Counted from the first letter of the stretch, positions 31,575 through 40,436 are shown. The stretch is DNA of 64,000 nt from Streptomyces abyssomicinicus (GCF_008974245.1 NZ_BBZI01000013.1:242362-306361); one strand, 5' to 3'. A program made the numbers and translations. Notes: generated by a model not told the origin, from the letters alone.

Positions 31575-34500
31575 ATGCAGACCAAGCTGGACGAAGCCAA
31601 GGCCGAGCTGCTCGAGAGGGCCGCCCGGGTAGCTGAGAACAGCCCGGCCGGAGGACGCCTTCCGGCGGGGGCGACGGACGACGGCGGAAGGAGCCCGGAC
31701 CGGGCCGCCGTGCTGTCGTTCCTCCAGCGCTACTACCTGCACACGGCGCCCGAGGACCTCAGCGACCGCGACCCGGTCGACGTCCTGGGCGCGGCCTACT
31801 CCCACTACCGGCTGGCGGGCCTCCGGCCGCAGGGCACCGCGGCGGTGCGGGTGCACACCCCGACCGTCGAGGAGAACGGCTGGACCAGCAGCCACTCCGT
31901 GGTCGAGGTCGTCACCGACGACATGCCGTTCCTGGTCGACTCGGTGACCAACGAGCTCTCCCGCCAGGGCCGCGGCATCCACCTCGTGGTCCACCCGCAG
32001 TTCGTGGTGCGCCGCGACCTGACCGGCAAGCTCCTGGAGGTGCTCGACACCCCCGCCCCCGGTGACACCGCGGACCTGCCGCACGACGCGCACGTCGAGT
32101 CGTGGATCCACGTCGAGATGGACCGCGAGACCGACCGCGAGGACCTCAAGCAGATCACCGCCGACCTGCAGCGCGTGCTGTCCGACGTCCGCGAGGCCGT
32201 CGAGGACTGGGAGAAGATGCGCGACGCGGCCGTCCGCATCGCCGACGAGCTGCCCTTCGAGCCGCTCGCCTCCGACCTGCCGCAGGAGGAGGTCGACGAG
32301 GCCTGCGAGCTGCTGCGCTGGCTGTCCGCCGACGCGTTCACCTTCCTCGGCTACCGCGAGTACCGCCTGGTCGACGACGACACCCTGGCCGCCGTCCCCG
32401 GCACCGGCCTCGGCATCCTGCGCTCCGACCCGCACCAGACCCCCGACGCCGACGGGAACGTCCCCGGCGACCGCGGCGACGACCCGTCCGCCCCGTCATT
32501 CGAGCGGCTGCCCGCCGACGCCCGCGCCAAGGCCCGCGAGCACCGGCTGCTGGTCCTCACCAAGGCCAACAGCCGCGCCACCGTGCACCGGCCCAGCTAC
32601 CTGGACTACATCGGCGTCAAGAAGTTCGACGAGAACGGCGAGGTGGTCGGCGAGCGCCGCTTCCTCGGCCTGTTCTCCTCCGCGGCCTACACCGAGTCCG
32701 TGCGCCGCGTCCCGGTGATCCGGCGCAAGGTGGCCGAGGTGCTGGCCGCCACCGGCTTCTCCCCCAACAGCCACGGCGGGCGCGACCTGCTCCAGATCAT
32801 GGAGACCTACCCGCGCGACGAGCTGTTCCAGACGCCCGCCGACGAGCTGCGATCCATCGTCACCTCCGTCCTCTACCTCCAGGAGCGCCGCCGGCTGCGG
32901 CTCTACCTGCGGCAGGACGAGTACGGCCGCTACTACTCGGCGCTGGTCTACCTGCCCCGCGACCGCTACACCACCGCGGTCCGGCTGCGGATCATCGACA
33001 TCCTCAAGGAGGAACTCGGCGGCACCAGCGTCGACTTCACCGCCTGGAACACCGAGTCGATCCTCTCCCGGCTGCACTTCGTGGTCCGCGTGCCGCTCGG
33101 CACCGAGCTGCCGCACCTGTCGGACGCCGACAAGGAGCGCATCGAGGGCCGGCTCGCGGAGGCCGCCCGCTCCTGGGCCGACGGCTTCGCCGAGGCGCTG
33201 CACGCCGAGTTCGGCGAGGAGCGCGCCGCCGAACTGCTGCGCCGCTACGGCAACGCCTTCCCCGAGGGCTACAAGGCCGACCACACGCCGCGCGCCGCCG
33301 TCTCCGACATCGCCCGGCTGGAGCACCTGGTCGCCGAGGGTGTCGAGGAGGAGTTCGCGCTCAGCCTCTACGAGCCGGTGGGCGCCGCCCCCGGCGAGCG
33401 CCGCTTCAAGATCTACCGCCACGGCGCCCCGGTCTCGCTCTCCGCGGTCCTGCCGGTCCTCACCCGGCTCGGCGTCGAGGTCACCGACGAACGCCCCTAC
33501 GAGCTGCGCTGCCCCGAGGGCCACGACGGCGTCTCCGGCGCGTGGATCTACGACTTCGGCCTGCGCCTGCCGCGCACCGCGCTCACCGCGAGCGGCGAGT
33601 TCCTCGGCGGCGACGACGCCCGCGAACGGTTCCAGGACGCCTTCGCCGCGACCTGGACCGGCCGCGCCGAGAACGACGGCTTCAACTCCCTCGTCCTGAG
33701 CGCCGGTCTCACCTGGCGCGAGGCGATGATGCTGCGCGCCTACGCCAAGTACCTGCGGCAGGCCGGGTCGACGTTCTCGCAGGACTACATGGAGGACACC
33801 CTCCGCGACAACGTCCACACCACCCGCCTGCTGGTCTCCCTCTTCGAGGCGCGGCTGTCGCCGGAGCGGCAGAGCGCCGGGCTGGAGATCACCGACGGCC
33901 TGCTGGAGGAACTCGACGGCGCCCTGGACCAGGTGGCCTCGCTGGACGAGGACAGGATCCTGCGGTCCTTCCTCACGGTCGTGAAGGCGACCTGGCGGAC
34001 CAACTTCTTCCAGCTCACCGACGACGGCCGGCCGCACGACTACGTGTCGATGAAGTTCGACCCGCAGGCCATCCCCGACCTGCCGGCGCCGCGGCCCGCC
34101 TACGAGATCTGGGTGTACTCGCCGCGCGTGGAGGGCGTCCACCTGCGGTTCGGCAAGGTCGCCCGCGGTGGTCTGCGCTGGTCGGACCGGCGTGAGGACT
34201 TCCGCACCGAGGTCCTCGGCCTGGTCAAGGCGCAGATGGTGAAGAACACCGTCATCGTGCCGGTCGGCGCCAAGGGCGGCTTCGTCGCCAAGCAGCTCCC
34301 CGACCCGTCGGTGGACCGCGACGCCTGGCTGGCCGAGGGCGTCGCCTGCTACCGCACCTTCATCTCCGCGCTGCTCGACATCACCGACAACCTGGTCGGC
34401 GGCGAGGTCGTCCCGCCCGAGGGCGTGGTGCGGCACGACAGCGACGACACCTACCTGGTGGTCGCCGCCGACAAGGGCACCGCCACCTTCTCCGACATCG

Positions 34501-36584
34501 CCAACGAGGTCGCCCAGGCGTACGGCTTCTGGCTGGGCGACGCGTTCGCCTCCGGCGGCTCGGCCGGCTACGACCACAAGGGCATGGGCATCACCGCCCG
34601 CGGCGCCTGGGAGTCCGTCAAGCGGCACTTCCGCGAGCTGGGCGTGGACACCCAGACGCAGGACTTCACGGTCGTGGGCGTCGGCGACATGTCCGGCGAC
34701 GTGTTCGGCAACGGCATGCTGCTCAGCGAGCACATCCGGCTGGTGGCCGCCTTCGACCACCGGCACATCTTCGTCGACCCCGACCCGGACGCGGCCGTCT
34801 CCTACGCCGAGCGCCGCCGCCTGTTCGAGCTGCCGCGCTCCTCCTGGGCGGACTACGACACCGGGCTGCTCTCCGCGGGCGGCGGCGTGTTCCCCCGGAC
34901 CGCCAAGTCGATCCCGCTCAACCAGCACATCCGCGAGGCCCTGGGCATCGACGCCGGCGTCACCAAGATGACCCCGGCCGAGCTGATGAAGGCGGTCCTG
35001 ACCGCCCCCGTCGACCTGCTGTGGAACGGCGGCATCGGCACCTACGTCAAGGCGTCCGTGGAGTCCCACGCCGACGTCGGCGACAAGGCCAACGACGCCA
35101 TCCGCGTCGACGGCCAGGACCTGCGGGTCAAGGTCGTCGGCGAGGGCGGCAACCTGGGCCTGACCCAGCTCGGCCGCATCGAGTACGCGCAGGCCGGCAA
35201 CGCCGGTGAGGGCGGCAGGGTCAACACCGACGCCATCGACAACAGCGCCGGCGTGGACACCTCCGACCACGAGGTGAACATCAAGATCCTCCTCAACGGG
35301 CTGGTCCGCGCCGACGACATGACCGTCAAGCAGCGCAACAAGCTGCTCGCCGAGATGACCGACGAGGTCGGCTCGCTGGTGCTGCGCAACAACTACGCGC
35401 AGAACACCGCGCTGGCCAACGCCGCCGCCCAGGCGTACGACATGCTCCCCTCCCAGCAGCGCTTCCTGCGCCACCTGGTGCGCTCCGGCCGCCTGGACCG
35501 GGCCATCGAGTTCCTGCCCACCGACCGCCAGATCCGCGAGCGGCTCCAGCACGGACACGGCCTCACCGGTCCCGAGACCGCCGTCCTCCTCGCCTACACC
35601 AAGATCACCGCGGCCGAGGAACTGGTGACCACCGGCCTGCCCGACGACCCGTACCTGCGCCGCCTGCTGCACGCCTACTTCCCGGCGGCGCTGCGCGAGC
35701 GGTTCGAGGAGCAGATCGACAACCACCCGCTGCACCGCGAGATCGTCACCACGGTCCTGGTCAACGACACCGTCAACACCGGCGGCACCACCTTCCTGCA
35801 CCGGCTGCGCGAGGAGACCGGGGCGTCGCTGGAGGAGGTGGTGCGGGCGCACACCGTGGCCCGGGAGATCTTCCACTGCGGCCGCGTCTGGGACGCCGTC
35901 GAGGACCTGGACAACCAGGTCGAGGCGGCCGTCCTCACCCGGATCCGGCTGCACTCGCGCCGACTGGTCGAGCGCGCCACCCGCTGGCTGCTCAACAACC
36001 GGCCGCAGCCGCTGGCCATCGCCCAGACGGTCGAGTTCTTCGCCGAGGGCGTCGAGCAGGTCTGGGGTCACCTGCCCAAGCTGCTGCGCGGCGCGGACCT
36101 GGCCTGGTACCAGCACATCCACGACGAGCTGTCGGGCGCCGGCGTGCCGGAGGAGCTGGCCACCCAGGTCGCCGGGTTCTCCTCCGCCTTCCCGACGCTG
36201 GACATCGTCGCGGTGGCCGACCGCACGGGCAAGGACGCGCTGGAGGTCGCCGAGGTCTACTACGACCTCGCCGACCGCCTCCGCATCACCCAGCTGATGG
36301 ACCGCATCCTCGAACTGCCGCGGGCCGACCGGTGGCAGTCCATGGCCCGCGCCTCCATCCGCGAGGACCTGTACGCCGCCCACGCCGCCCTCACCGCGGA
36401 GATCCTCGCCGCCGGCGAGTCCTCCGCCACCCCGGAGCAGCGCTTCGACGCGTGGGAGCAGCGCCACGCGGCGATCCTCAGCCGCGCCCGGACGACGCTG
36501 GACGAGATCCACTCCTCCGACAGCTTCGACCTGGCCAACCTCTCGGTGGCGATGCGCACCATGCGCACCCTGCTCCGGTCGTAG
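31575..36584 (+). CDS. NAD-dependent glutamate dehydrogenase, 180-kDa class
   Basis: Catabolic enzyme converting glutamate to 2-oxoglutarate and ammonia with NAD+. At 1669 residues it has the length of the large GDH class (about 1,600-1,650 aa) first described in Streptomyces. The N-terminal third carries ACT-like regulatory regions (SSHSVVEVVTDDMPFLVDSV; GRDLLQIMETYPRDELFQ). The catalytic core lies in the second half: YSPRVEGVHLRFGKVARGG, SDRREDFRTEVLGLVKAQ, VPVGAKGGFVAKQLPDP with the substrate-binding Lys, then TARGAWESVKRHF and VVGVGDMSGDVFGNG for the dinucleotide fold. Single gene between the glycosyltransferase operon and a strong terminator. It fits nitrogen/carbon overflow metabolism and has no obvious link to its wall-polymer neighbours. 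Confidence 0.97.
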   Translation: MQTKLDEAKAELLERAARVAENSPAGGRLPAGATDDGGRSPDRAAVLSFLQRYYLHTAPEDLSDRDPVDVLGAAYSHYRLAGLRPQGTAAVRVHTPTVEENGWTSSHSVVEVVTDDMPFLVDSVTNELSRQGRGIHLVVHPQFVVRRDLTGKLLEVLDTPAPGDTADLPHDAHVESWIHVEMDRETDREDLKQITADLQRVLSDVREAVEDWEKMRDAAVRIADELPFEPLASDLPQEEVDEACELLRWLSADAFTFLGYREYRLVDDDTLAAVPGTGLGILRSDPHQTPDADGNVPGDRGDDPSAPSFERLPADARAKAREHRLLVLTKANSRATVHRPSYLDYIGVKKFDENGEVVGERRFLGLFSSAAYTESVRRVPVIRRKVAEVLAATGFSPNSHGGRDLLQIMETYPRDELFQTPADELRSIVTSVLYLQERRRLRLYLRQDEYGRYYSALVYLPRDRYTTAVRLRIIDILKEELGGTSVDFTAWNTESILSRLHFVVRVPLGTELPHLSDADKERIEGRLAEAARSWADGFAEALHAEFGEERAAELLRRYGNAFPEGYKADHTPRAAVSDIARLEHLVAEGVEEEFALSLYEPVGAAPGERRFKIYRHGAPVSLSAVLPVLTRLGVEVTDERPYELRCPEGHDGVSGAWIYDFGLRLPRTALTASGEFLGGDDARERFQDAFAATWTGRAENDGFNSLVLSAGLTWREAMMLRAYAKYLRQAGSTFSQDYMEDTLRDNVHTTRLLVSLFEARLSPERQSAGLEITDGLLEELDGALDQVASLDEDRILRSFLTVVKATWRTNFFQLTDDGRPHDYVSMKFDPQAIPDLPAPRPAYEIWVYSPRVEGVHLRFGKVARGGLRWSDRREDFRTEVLGLVKAQMVKNTVIVPVGAKGGFVAKQLPDPSVDRDAWLAEGVACYRTFISALLDITDNLVGGEVVPPEGVVRHDSDDTYLVVAADKGTATFSDIANEVAQAYGFWLGDAFASGGSAGYDHKGMGITARGAWESVKRHFRELGVDTQTQDFTVVGVGDMSGDVFGNGMLLSEHIRLVAAFDHRHIFVDPDPDAAVSYAERRRLFELPRSSWADYDTGLLSAGGGVFPRTAKSIPLNQHIREALGIDAGVTKMTPAELMKAVLTAPVDLLWNGGIGTYVKASVESHADVGDKANDAIRVDGQDLRVKVVGEGGNLGLTQLGRIEYAQAGNAGEGGRVNTDAIDNSAGVDTSDHEVNIKILLNGLVRADDMTVKQRNKLLAEMTDEVGSLVLRNNYAQNTALANAAAQAYDMLPSQQRFLRHLVRSGRLDRAIEFLPTDRQIRERLQHGHGLTGPETAVLLAYTKITAAEELVTTGLPDDPYLRRLLHAYFPAALRERFEEQIDNHPLHREIVTTVLVNDTVNTGGTTFLHRLREETGASLEEVVRAHTVAREIFHCGRVWDAVEDLDNQVEAAVLTRIRLHSRRLVERATRWLLNNRPQPLAIAQTVEFFAEGVEQVWGHLPKLLRGADLAWYQHIHDELSGAGVPEELATQVAGFSSAFPTLDIVAVADRTGKDALEVAEVYYDLADRLRITQLMDRILELPRADRWQSMARASIREDLYAAHAALTAEILAAGESSATPEQRFDAWEQRHAAILSRARTTLDEIHSSDSFDLANLSVAMRTMRTLLRS

Positions 36585-36596
36585 CCCGGACCGAGG

Positions 36597-36630
36597 CCCC
36601 GTCCGCCGCCCCACACGGCGGCGGACGGGG
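36597..36630 (+). terminator. Strong hairpin terminator after glutamate dehydrogenase
   Basis: A perfect 14-bp stem (36597-36610 CCCCGTCCGCCGCC with 36617-36630) and a 6-nt loop CCACAC, starting 12 nt after the stop codon. Confidence 0.88.
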
Positions 36631-36704
36631 AGCCCGGCCGGCCCCGCACACCGCGGCGGCGGCCGGACCCCGGTCCACCCGACCGGCGCGGGCCACCGGG
36701 CCAG

Positions 36705-36770
36705 GGCCGGGGCGGGCCGTCGGGCGCAGCCCGGGAGAGCGGCCGGGGCGGGCCGTCGGGGCGCAGCCCG
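36705..36770. repeat. Two-copy 36-bp direct repeat downstream of gdh
   Basis: The block beginning GGCCGGGGCGGGCCGTCGGG occurs at 36705 and again at 36741 with one inserted G. It lies in the GC-rich spacer between the dehydrogenase terminator and the lipoprotein stop codon. I see no gene in it. Confidence 0.7.
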
Positions 36771-36824
36771 AGGGTGCCCGGCCGCACCGGCACCGGCCCT
36801 CGGGCGCCCGGCCGGCAGCCGCGG

Positions 36825-37310
36825 CTACTCCGCGGCGAGCGGCTCCCGGCGCTTCACGGTGACCGTCCACCGCACGGCCTCCGGCGCCTCCACGACGGCG
36901 GTCCCGGCGCGCTCCGCACCGTCGACGCCGAGCCGGTGCTCGTACGGGACCACCTCGTCCTCCCGGCAGTCCTCGGAGAAGGAGGCCCCGACGCGCGGCA
37001 GCCGCACCTCGATCGTCCCGTCCCCCTGGCAGGAGATCGCGACGGCCAGGTCCTTGCCCGCCGGCCCCGCCGGATACTCCACGCGCCCGTTCCCCCGCCG
37101 GTCCAGGTCCACGTCCGACGCGGCGGTTGCTTCCCCCGCGTCCGGCTCCGTGGTCCGCGCGTCCGCGCCCGGCTCCGTGGCCCCCGCGTCCGCGCCCGCG
37201 CTCTCCACGGAGGGCCGCGTCCTCACCTCGTCCGGCGACGGCCCGGCGGAGCACCCCGCCGGCCCCAGCACGGCCACCACCACCGCCACCGAACCCCACC
37301 GACCCCGCAT
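36825..37310 (-). CDS. Small secreted lipoprotein, function unknown
   Basis: A 161-residue protein from the ATG at 37310. The signal peptide (MRGRWGSVAVVVAVLGPAGC) ends in a lipobox-like PAGC, so Cys20 is probably lipidated. Residues about 28-70 are an Asp/Glu/Ala/Thr-rich linker with small internal repeats (GADAGATEPGADARTTEPDAG). The rest is a compact beta-rich domain containing two Cys (AVAISCQGDGTIEVRLP and FSEDCREDEVV) that could pair. It lies downstream of the exporter genes on the same strand, but a strong hairpin at 37437-37474 intervenes, so co-transcription is doubtful. I do not recognise a family. Confidence 0.75.
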   Translation of the reverse strand: MRGRWGSVAVVVAVLGPAGCSAGPSPDEVRTRPSVESAGADAGATEPGADARTTEPDAGEATAASDVDLDRRGNGRVEYPAGPAGKDLAVAISCQGDGTIEVRLPRVGASFSEDCREDEVVPYEHRLGVDGAERAGTAVVEAPEAVRWTVTVKRREPLAAE

Positions 37311-37436
37311 GCTCCGCCCCCTGCTCCACGACCGGCCCCGAGCGTAGGTCCCGCGGGCCCGTGCCGTGCCCTCGCCCGCCGGGAACTGAGCGGAACGTGA
37401 GGTCGGGGACGGGCGGGGAAGGCCCGGGACGGCCGG

Positions 37437-37474
37437 AAGGGGTGGTCCGGGGCGTGCGCCCCGGACCACCCCTT
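37437..37474 (-). terminator. Strong hairpin terminator after the exporter ATPase gene
   Basis: A 17-bp perfect stem (37437-37453 and 37458-37474) with a GTGC tetraloop, 18 nt beyond the stop codon of the ABC ATPase gene. Confidence 0.88.
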
Positions 37475-37491
37475 CTCCGCGGGCTGCCCGT

Positions 37492-38292
37492 CTACTTGCC
37501 GGTGAACTTCTCGTACTCGCGCATGACGTCCTCGGTCGGGCCGTCCATCCGCAGCTCGCCCCGCTCCAGCCACAGCACCCGGTCGCAGGTGTCCCTGATC
37601 GACCTGTTGTTGTGGCTGACCAGGAAGACCGTTCCGGCCTGCTTGCGCAGCTCGCGGATCCGCGCCTCGGACCGCTTCTGGAACTTCTTGTCACCCGTGG
37701 CCAGCGCCTCGTCGATCAGCAGCACGTCGTGGTCCTTGGCCGCGGCGATCGAGAACCGCAGGCGCGCCGACATGCCAGAGGAGTACGTCCGCATCGGCAG
37801 GGTGATGAAGTCGCCCTTCTCGTTGATCCCCGAGAAGTCCACGATCGACCGGTACCGCTCGCGGATCTGCTCCCGCGACATCCCCATGGCGAGCCCGCCC
37901 AGGTGGACGTTCCGCTCCCCGGTGAGGTCCTTCATCAGCGCCGCGTTGACGCCCAGCAGCGACGGCTGCCCGTCGGTGTAGATCCGCCCGTTCTCCACCG
38001 GCAGCAGCCCGGCCACCGCCTTCAGCAGCGTCGACTTGCCCGAGCCGTTGGTGCCGATCAGCCCGATCGCCTCACCGCGGTGCGCCACGAACGTCACGTT
38101 CCTCACGGCGTGCACCCGCCGCACCCCGGACGCCCGCTCCACCTTCTCCTTGCGCCGCACGATCCGGCTCAGCGCCGCCGTGGCCGCGCCCCGCCCGCCA
38201 CCGGCGCCGTTGACCTTGTAGACGATGTCCACGTGGTCGACGACGACCGTGGGTACCTGCTCCTCGGCGACGTCCATCCGCTGCTCAGCCAC
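37492..38292 (-). CDS. ABC exporter ATPase, TagH/Wzt type (teichoic acid or polysaccharide)
   Basis: A 266-residue ATPase powering export of a lipid-linked wall polymer. The N-terminal extension (about 1-60) with VDHVDIVYKVNG is typical of TagH/Wzt proteins. Motifs: Walker A GTNGSGKST (80-88, K86), signature YSSGMSARLRF (170-180), Walker B DVLLIDE (189-195), switch LVSHN with His. The segment LTGERNVHLGGLAMGMS is the hallmark of the polysaccharide-export ATPase subfamily. There is no C-terminal carbohydrate-binding extension. The gene overlaps the permease gene by 8 nt, so subunits are co-translated. Likely cargo: the polymer made by the GT operon at 18.7-31.1 kb (inference from subfamily and proximity). 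Confidence 0.93.
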   Translation of the reverse strand: MAEQRMDVAEEQVPTVVVDHVDIVYKVNGAGGGRGAATAALSRIVRRKEKVERASGVRRVHAVRNVTFVAHRGEAIGLIGTNGSGKSTLLKAVAGLLPVENGRIYTDGQPSLLGVNAALMKDLTGERNVHLGGLAMGMSREQIRERYRSIVDFSGINEKGDFITLPMRTYSSGMSARLRFSIAAAKDHDVLLIDEALATGDKKFQKRSEARIRELRKQAGTVFLVSHNNRSIRDTCDRVLWLERGELRMDGPTEDVMREYEKFTGK

Positions 38293-39205
38293 GGCCGTAG
38301 GTCTCCTCAGCCTTCCAGAAGAAAACGAATCCCCCGAGCCCGGCGAGCAGCGCCCACCCGGCGGCGATCAGCCACACGTGGTCCGGCAGCTGGCTCGCGG
38401 TGTAGCTGTCGATCAGCGCGAACCGCATCAGGTCGATGTAGACCGCCGCCGGGTTCCACTGCAGGACGTTGAAGACCCAGCCCGGCAGGTCGGTGCGCTG
38501 CGCCACCTGCGTCAGGCTGAACATCACGCCCGAGGCGTACATCCAGGTCCGCAGCACGAACGGCATCAGCTGCGCCAGGTCCGGGGTGTGCGCGCCCAGC
38601 CGGGCCAGCACCATCGCCAGGCCCGCGTTGAAGACGAACTGCAGGGTCAGCGCCGGCAGTACCAGCAGCCAGGACCAGGCCACCGGAACGCCGAAGATCA
38701 GCAGGATGACGACCAGCGCCGCCATCGAGAACAGCAGCTGCTGGAGCTGCTGGAGGCAGTAGGAGATCGGCAGTGAGGCCCGCGGGAAGTGCAGCGCGCG
38801 CACCAGACCGACGTTGCTCGCGATCGACCGGGTGCCGGTCATCAGCGAGGTCTGGGTGAACGTCCACACGAAGACGCCGGTGACCAGGAACGGCACGAAG
38901 TCCGGCACGCCGCGGGAGGTGCCCATCAGCACGCCGAAGATGAAGAAGTACACCGCGGCGTTCAGCACCGGCGTGAGCACCTGCCAGAGCTGGCCCAGCT
39001 TGGCCTGGCTGTACTGGGCGGTCAGCTTGGCGGTGGCGAAGGCGGTGATGAAGTGCCGTCGCGCCCAGAGCTGCCGGACGTAGCCGGTCAGGCTGGGGCG
39101 CGCCCCGCTGACCGAGAGGCCGTACCGGGCTGCCAGCGCGGACAGGTCCCCGTGGTCGGGGACCGCCGGACCGGCGGGATGCGGTGCGTCGAGAACCTGG
39201 CTCAC
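38285..39205 (-). CDS. ABC-2 type exporter permease, TagG/Wzm-like
   Basis: A 306-residue membrane subunit from the GTG at 39205 (V/MSQVLDAPHPAGPAVPD, AAAGG upstream). After a cytoplasmic N terminus, the amphipathic helix WARRHFITAFATAKLTAQY and YSQAKLGQLWQVLTPVLNA precede six TM helices, as in ABC-2 polysaccharide and teichoic acid exporters. Landmarks include FVPFLVTGVFVWTFTQTSL and YASGVMFSLTQV. Together with the ATPase encoded downstream it forms a two-gene exporter. It is divergent from a TetR regulator, with the candidate operator in the 151-bp spacer. Confidence 0.93.
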   Translation of the reverse strand: MSQVLDAPHPAGPAVPDHGDLSALAARYGLSVSGARPSLTGYVRQLWARRHFITAFATAKLTAQYSQAKLGQLWQVLTPVLNAAVYFFIFGVLMGTSRGVPDFVPFLVTGVFVWTFTQTSLMTGTRSIASNVGLVRALHFPRASLPISYCLQQLQQLLFSMAALVVILLIFGVPVAWSWLLVLPALTLQFVFNAGLAMVLARLGAHTPDLAQLMPFVLRTWMYASGVMFSLTQVAQRTDLPGWVFNVLQWNPAAVYIDLMRFALIDSYTASQLPDHVWLIAAGWALLAGLGGFVFFWKAEETYGRG

Positions 39206-39312
39206 ATCCGCGGCCTTTCTTCGAGCGGTCGAGCGGGAGGAGGAGACCGACGACGGAACGGGACCGTATCGTCGGTCGCGAATGGAGCCTAGGCGCGGGC
39301 ACGCCGGAACGC

Positions 39313-39338
39313 AACCGTCCCGTCGTAACGGGCTCGTT
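39313..39338. promoter_or_regulatory. 26-bp palindrome, candidate TetR operator
   Basis: Between the exporter operon and tetR lies a symmetric element: half-sites AAC-3 nt-CCCGT and ACGGG-3 nt-GTT around a 4-nt centre (CGTA). It ends 18 nt before the tetR start. Size, symmetry and the divergent arrangement are typical for TetR-family operators controlling both promoters. Confidence 0.55.
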
Positions 39339-39356
39339 CGCCCTATGCTGGTCGGC

Positions 39357-40064
39357 ATGACTGACGCCCATGCCGAAGCCGCGACCGCAGCCGAAGCCGC
39401 CGACGGCGCCGGGGCCGGTACCAGGTCCGGGTCCGGGTCCGGGTCCGGGTCCGGGTCCGGGTCCGCCGAGCGTCGTCGCCGCGCCCCGGCCGGGGCGGCG
39501 GTGCTCCGCGAGGACGTGACGGAGGCCATCCGCGCGGCCGTGCTGGAGGAACTGGCGGCGGTGGGGTACGCGCGGACCTCGATCGAGGGCGTCGCGCGGC
39601 GCGCCGGCGTCGGCAAGACCGCGGTCTACCGGCGGTGGCGCGGCAAGCTGCACCTGGTGCTGGACATCGTCTCCGCGCTGGCCGTGCAGGGGCTCCCCGC
39701 GCCGGACACGGGGTCGCTGGAGACGGATCTGCGGCTGCTGTACGAGTTCACGTCCCGTGCCCTGCGGCACCCCGTGGCCTCGCAGATCATCCCGGACCTG
39801 CAGGCGGAGGCGGCCCGCAACCCGGAGATCGACGAGGCCCTGCGCAAGGCCGTGCGGTCGGGCCAGGAGAGCGTGGCGCTGCGGATCGTCGCGGCGGCGG
39901 TGGAGCGGGGGGAACTCCGGCGCGGCCTCGACGAGGACCTCGCCCTCGACCTCATCACCGGCCCCCTGTACTGGCGCACCGTCATCCTCCGCCAGCCCCG
40001 CCTCCCCAAGTCCCACCTCCCCACCCTCACCCGAGCCACAACAGCCGCCCTCAAATCCCTCTGA
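39357..40064 (+). CDS. TetR/AcrR-family transcriptional regulator
   Basis: A 235-residue repressor-type protein from the ATG at 39357. An unusual N-terminal extension (about 1-40) has an Ala-rich part and a Ser-Gly run encoded by a GGGTCC hexanucleotide repeat (about 39425-39465). The TetR DNA-binding domain follows (VTEAIRAAVLEELAAVGY, then the recognition helix region GVGKTAVYRRW, about 85-95). The C-terminal ligand domain resembles TetR_C_11-like (LETDLRLLYEFTSRAL, DLALDLITGPLYWRTV). Divergent from the TagGH-like exporter, so autoregulation and control of export are likely (inference). The hexanucleotide run could vary in length without breaking the frame. Confidence 0.93.
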   Translation: MTDAHAEAATAAEAADGAGAGTRSGSGSGSGSGSGSAERRRRAPAGAAVLREDVTEAIRAAVLEELAAVGYARTSIEGVARRAGVGKTAVYRRWRGKLHLVLDIVSALAVQGLPAPDTGSLETDLRLLYEFTSRALRHPVASQIIPDLQAEAARNPEIDEALRKAVRSGQESVALRIVAAAVERGELRRGLDEDLALDLITGPLYWRTVILRQPRLPKSHLPTLTRATTAALKSL

Positions 40065-40071
40065 CCACCCA

Positions 40072-40436
40072 CCCCGCGGGCGGGGGGCCGCCCAGGGGGC
40101 GATGGGTGTCCTCCCCCAGACTCCGTCCGGGGGCACCCCCACCTGCTCGAGCGAAGCCGAGAGCTTGGGGGAGGGCGGGCGCAGGCCCCAGCCCCCGCGG
40201 CAAGCGGCCCGCTCCACCAGGCGTCAGGCCCCACGGCACGGACACCACGCCTCACGGTGAACCGTCCCGCCCCCGCGGGCGGCTGGGCCGCCCAGAGGGC
40301 GATGGGGGTCCTCCCCCAGACTCCGTCCGGGGGCACCCCCACCTGCTCGAGCGAAGTCGAGAGCTTGGGGGAGGGCGGGCGCAGGCCCCAGCCCCCCCGG
40401 CAAGCGGCCCGCTCCACCAGGCGTCAGGCCCCACGG
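40072..40436. repeat. Duplicated intergenic hairpin element, 200-bp period
   Basis: Two near-identical copies of about 165 bp (40072-40236 and about 40272-40436) separated by 35 bp. Each contains an inverted repeat with CCTCCCCCA at one end and TGGGGGAGG at the other (40110-40174 and 40310-40374), enclosing ACCTGCTCGAGCGAAG. Elements of this kind recur in streptomycete intergenic regions. The copies differ by a few bases (GAAGCCGAG versus GAAGTCGAG). They fill the space between the convergent tetR and Rv3235-like genes (40065-40551) and can act as terminators. I see no gene here. Confidence 0.88.

Noticed and set aside
31283..31636. A 117-residue plus-strand frame in the glutamate dehydrogenase leader
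   Set aside because: It overlaps the dehydrogenase start, has poor ribosome-binding sequence and no recognisable features; open frames of this length are expected by chance at this GC content.
32496..36614. A minus-strand frame of over 1,300 codons opposite the glutamate dehydrogenase
   Set aside because: Antisense shadow of a strongly conserved enzyme; Val/Gly/Asp-rich with no domains.
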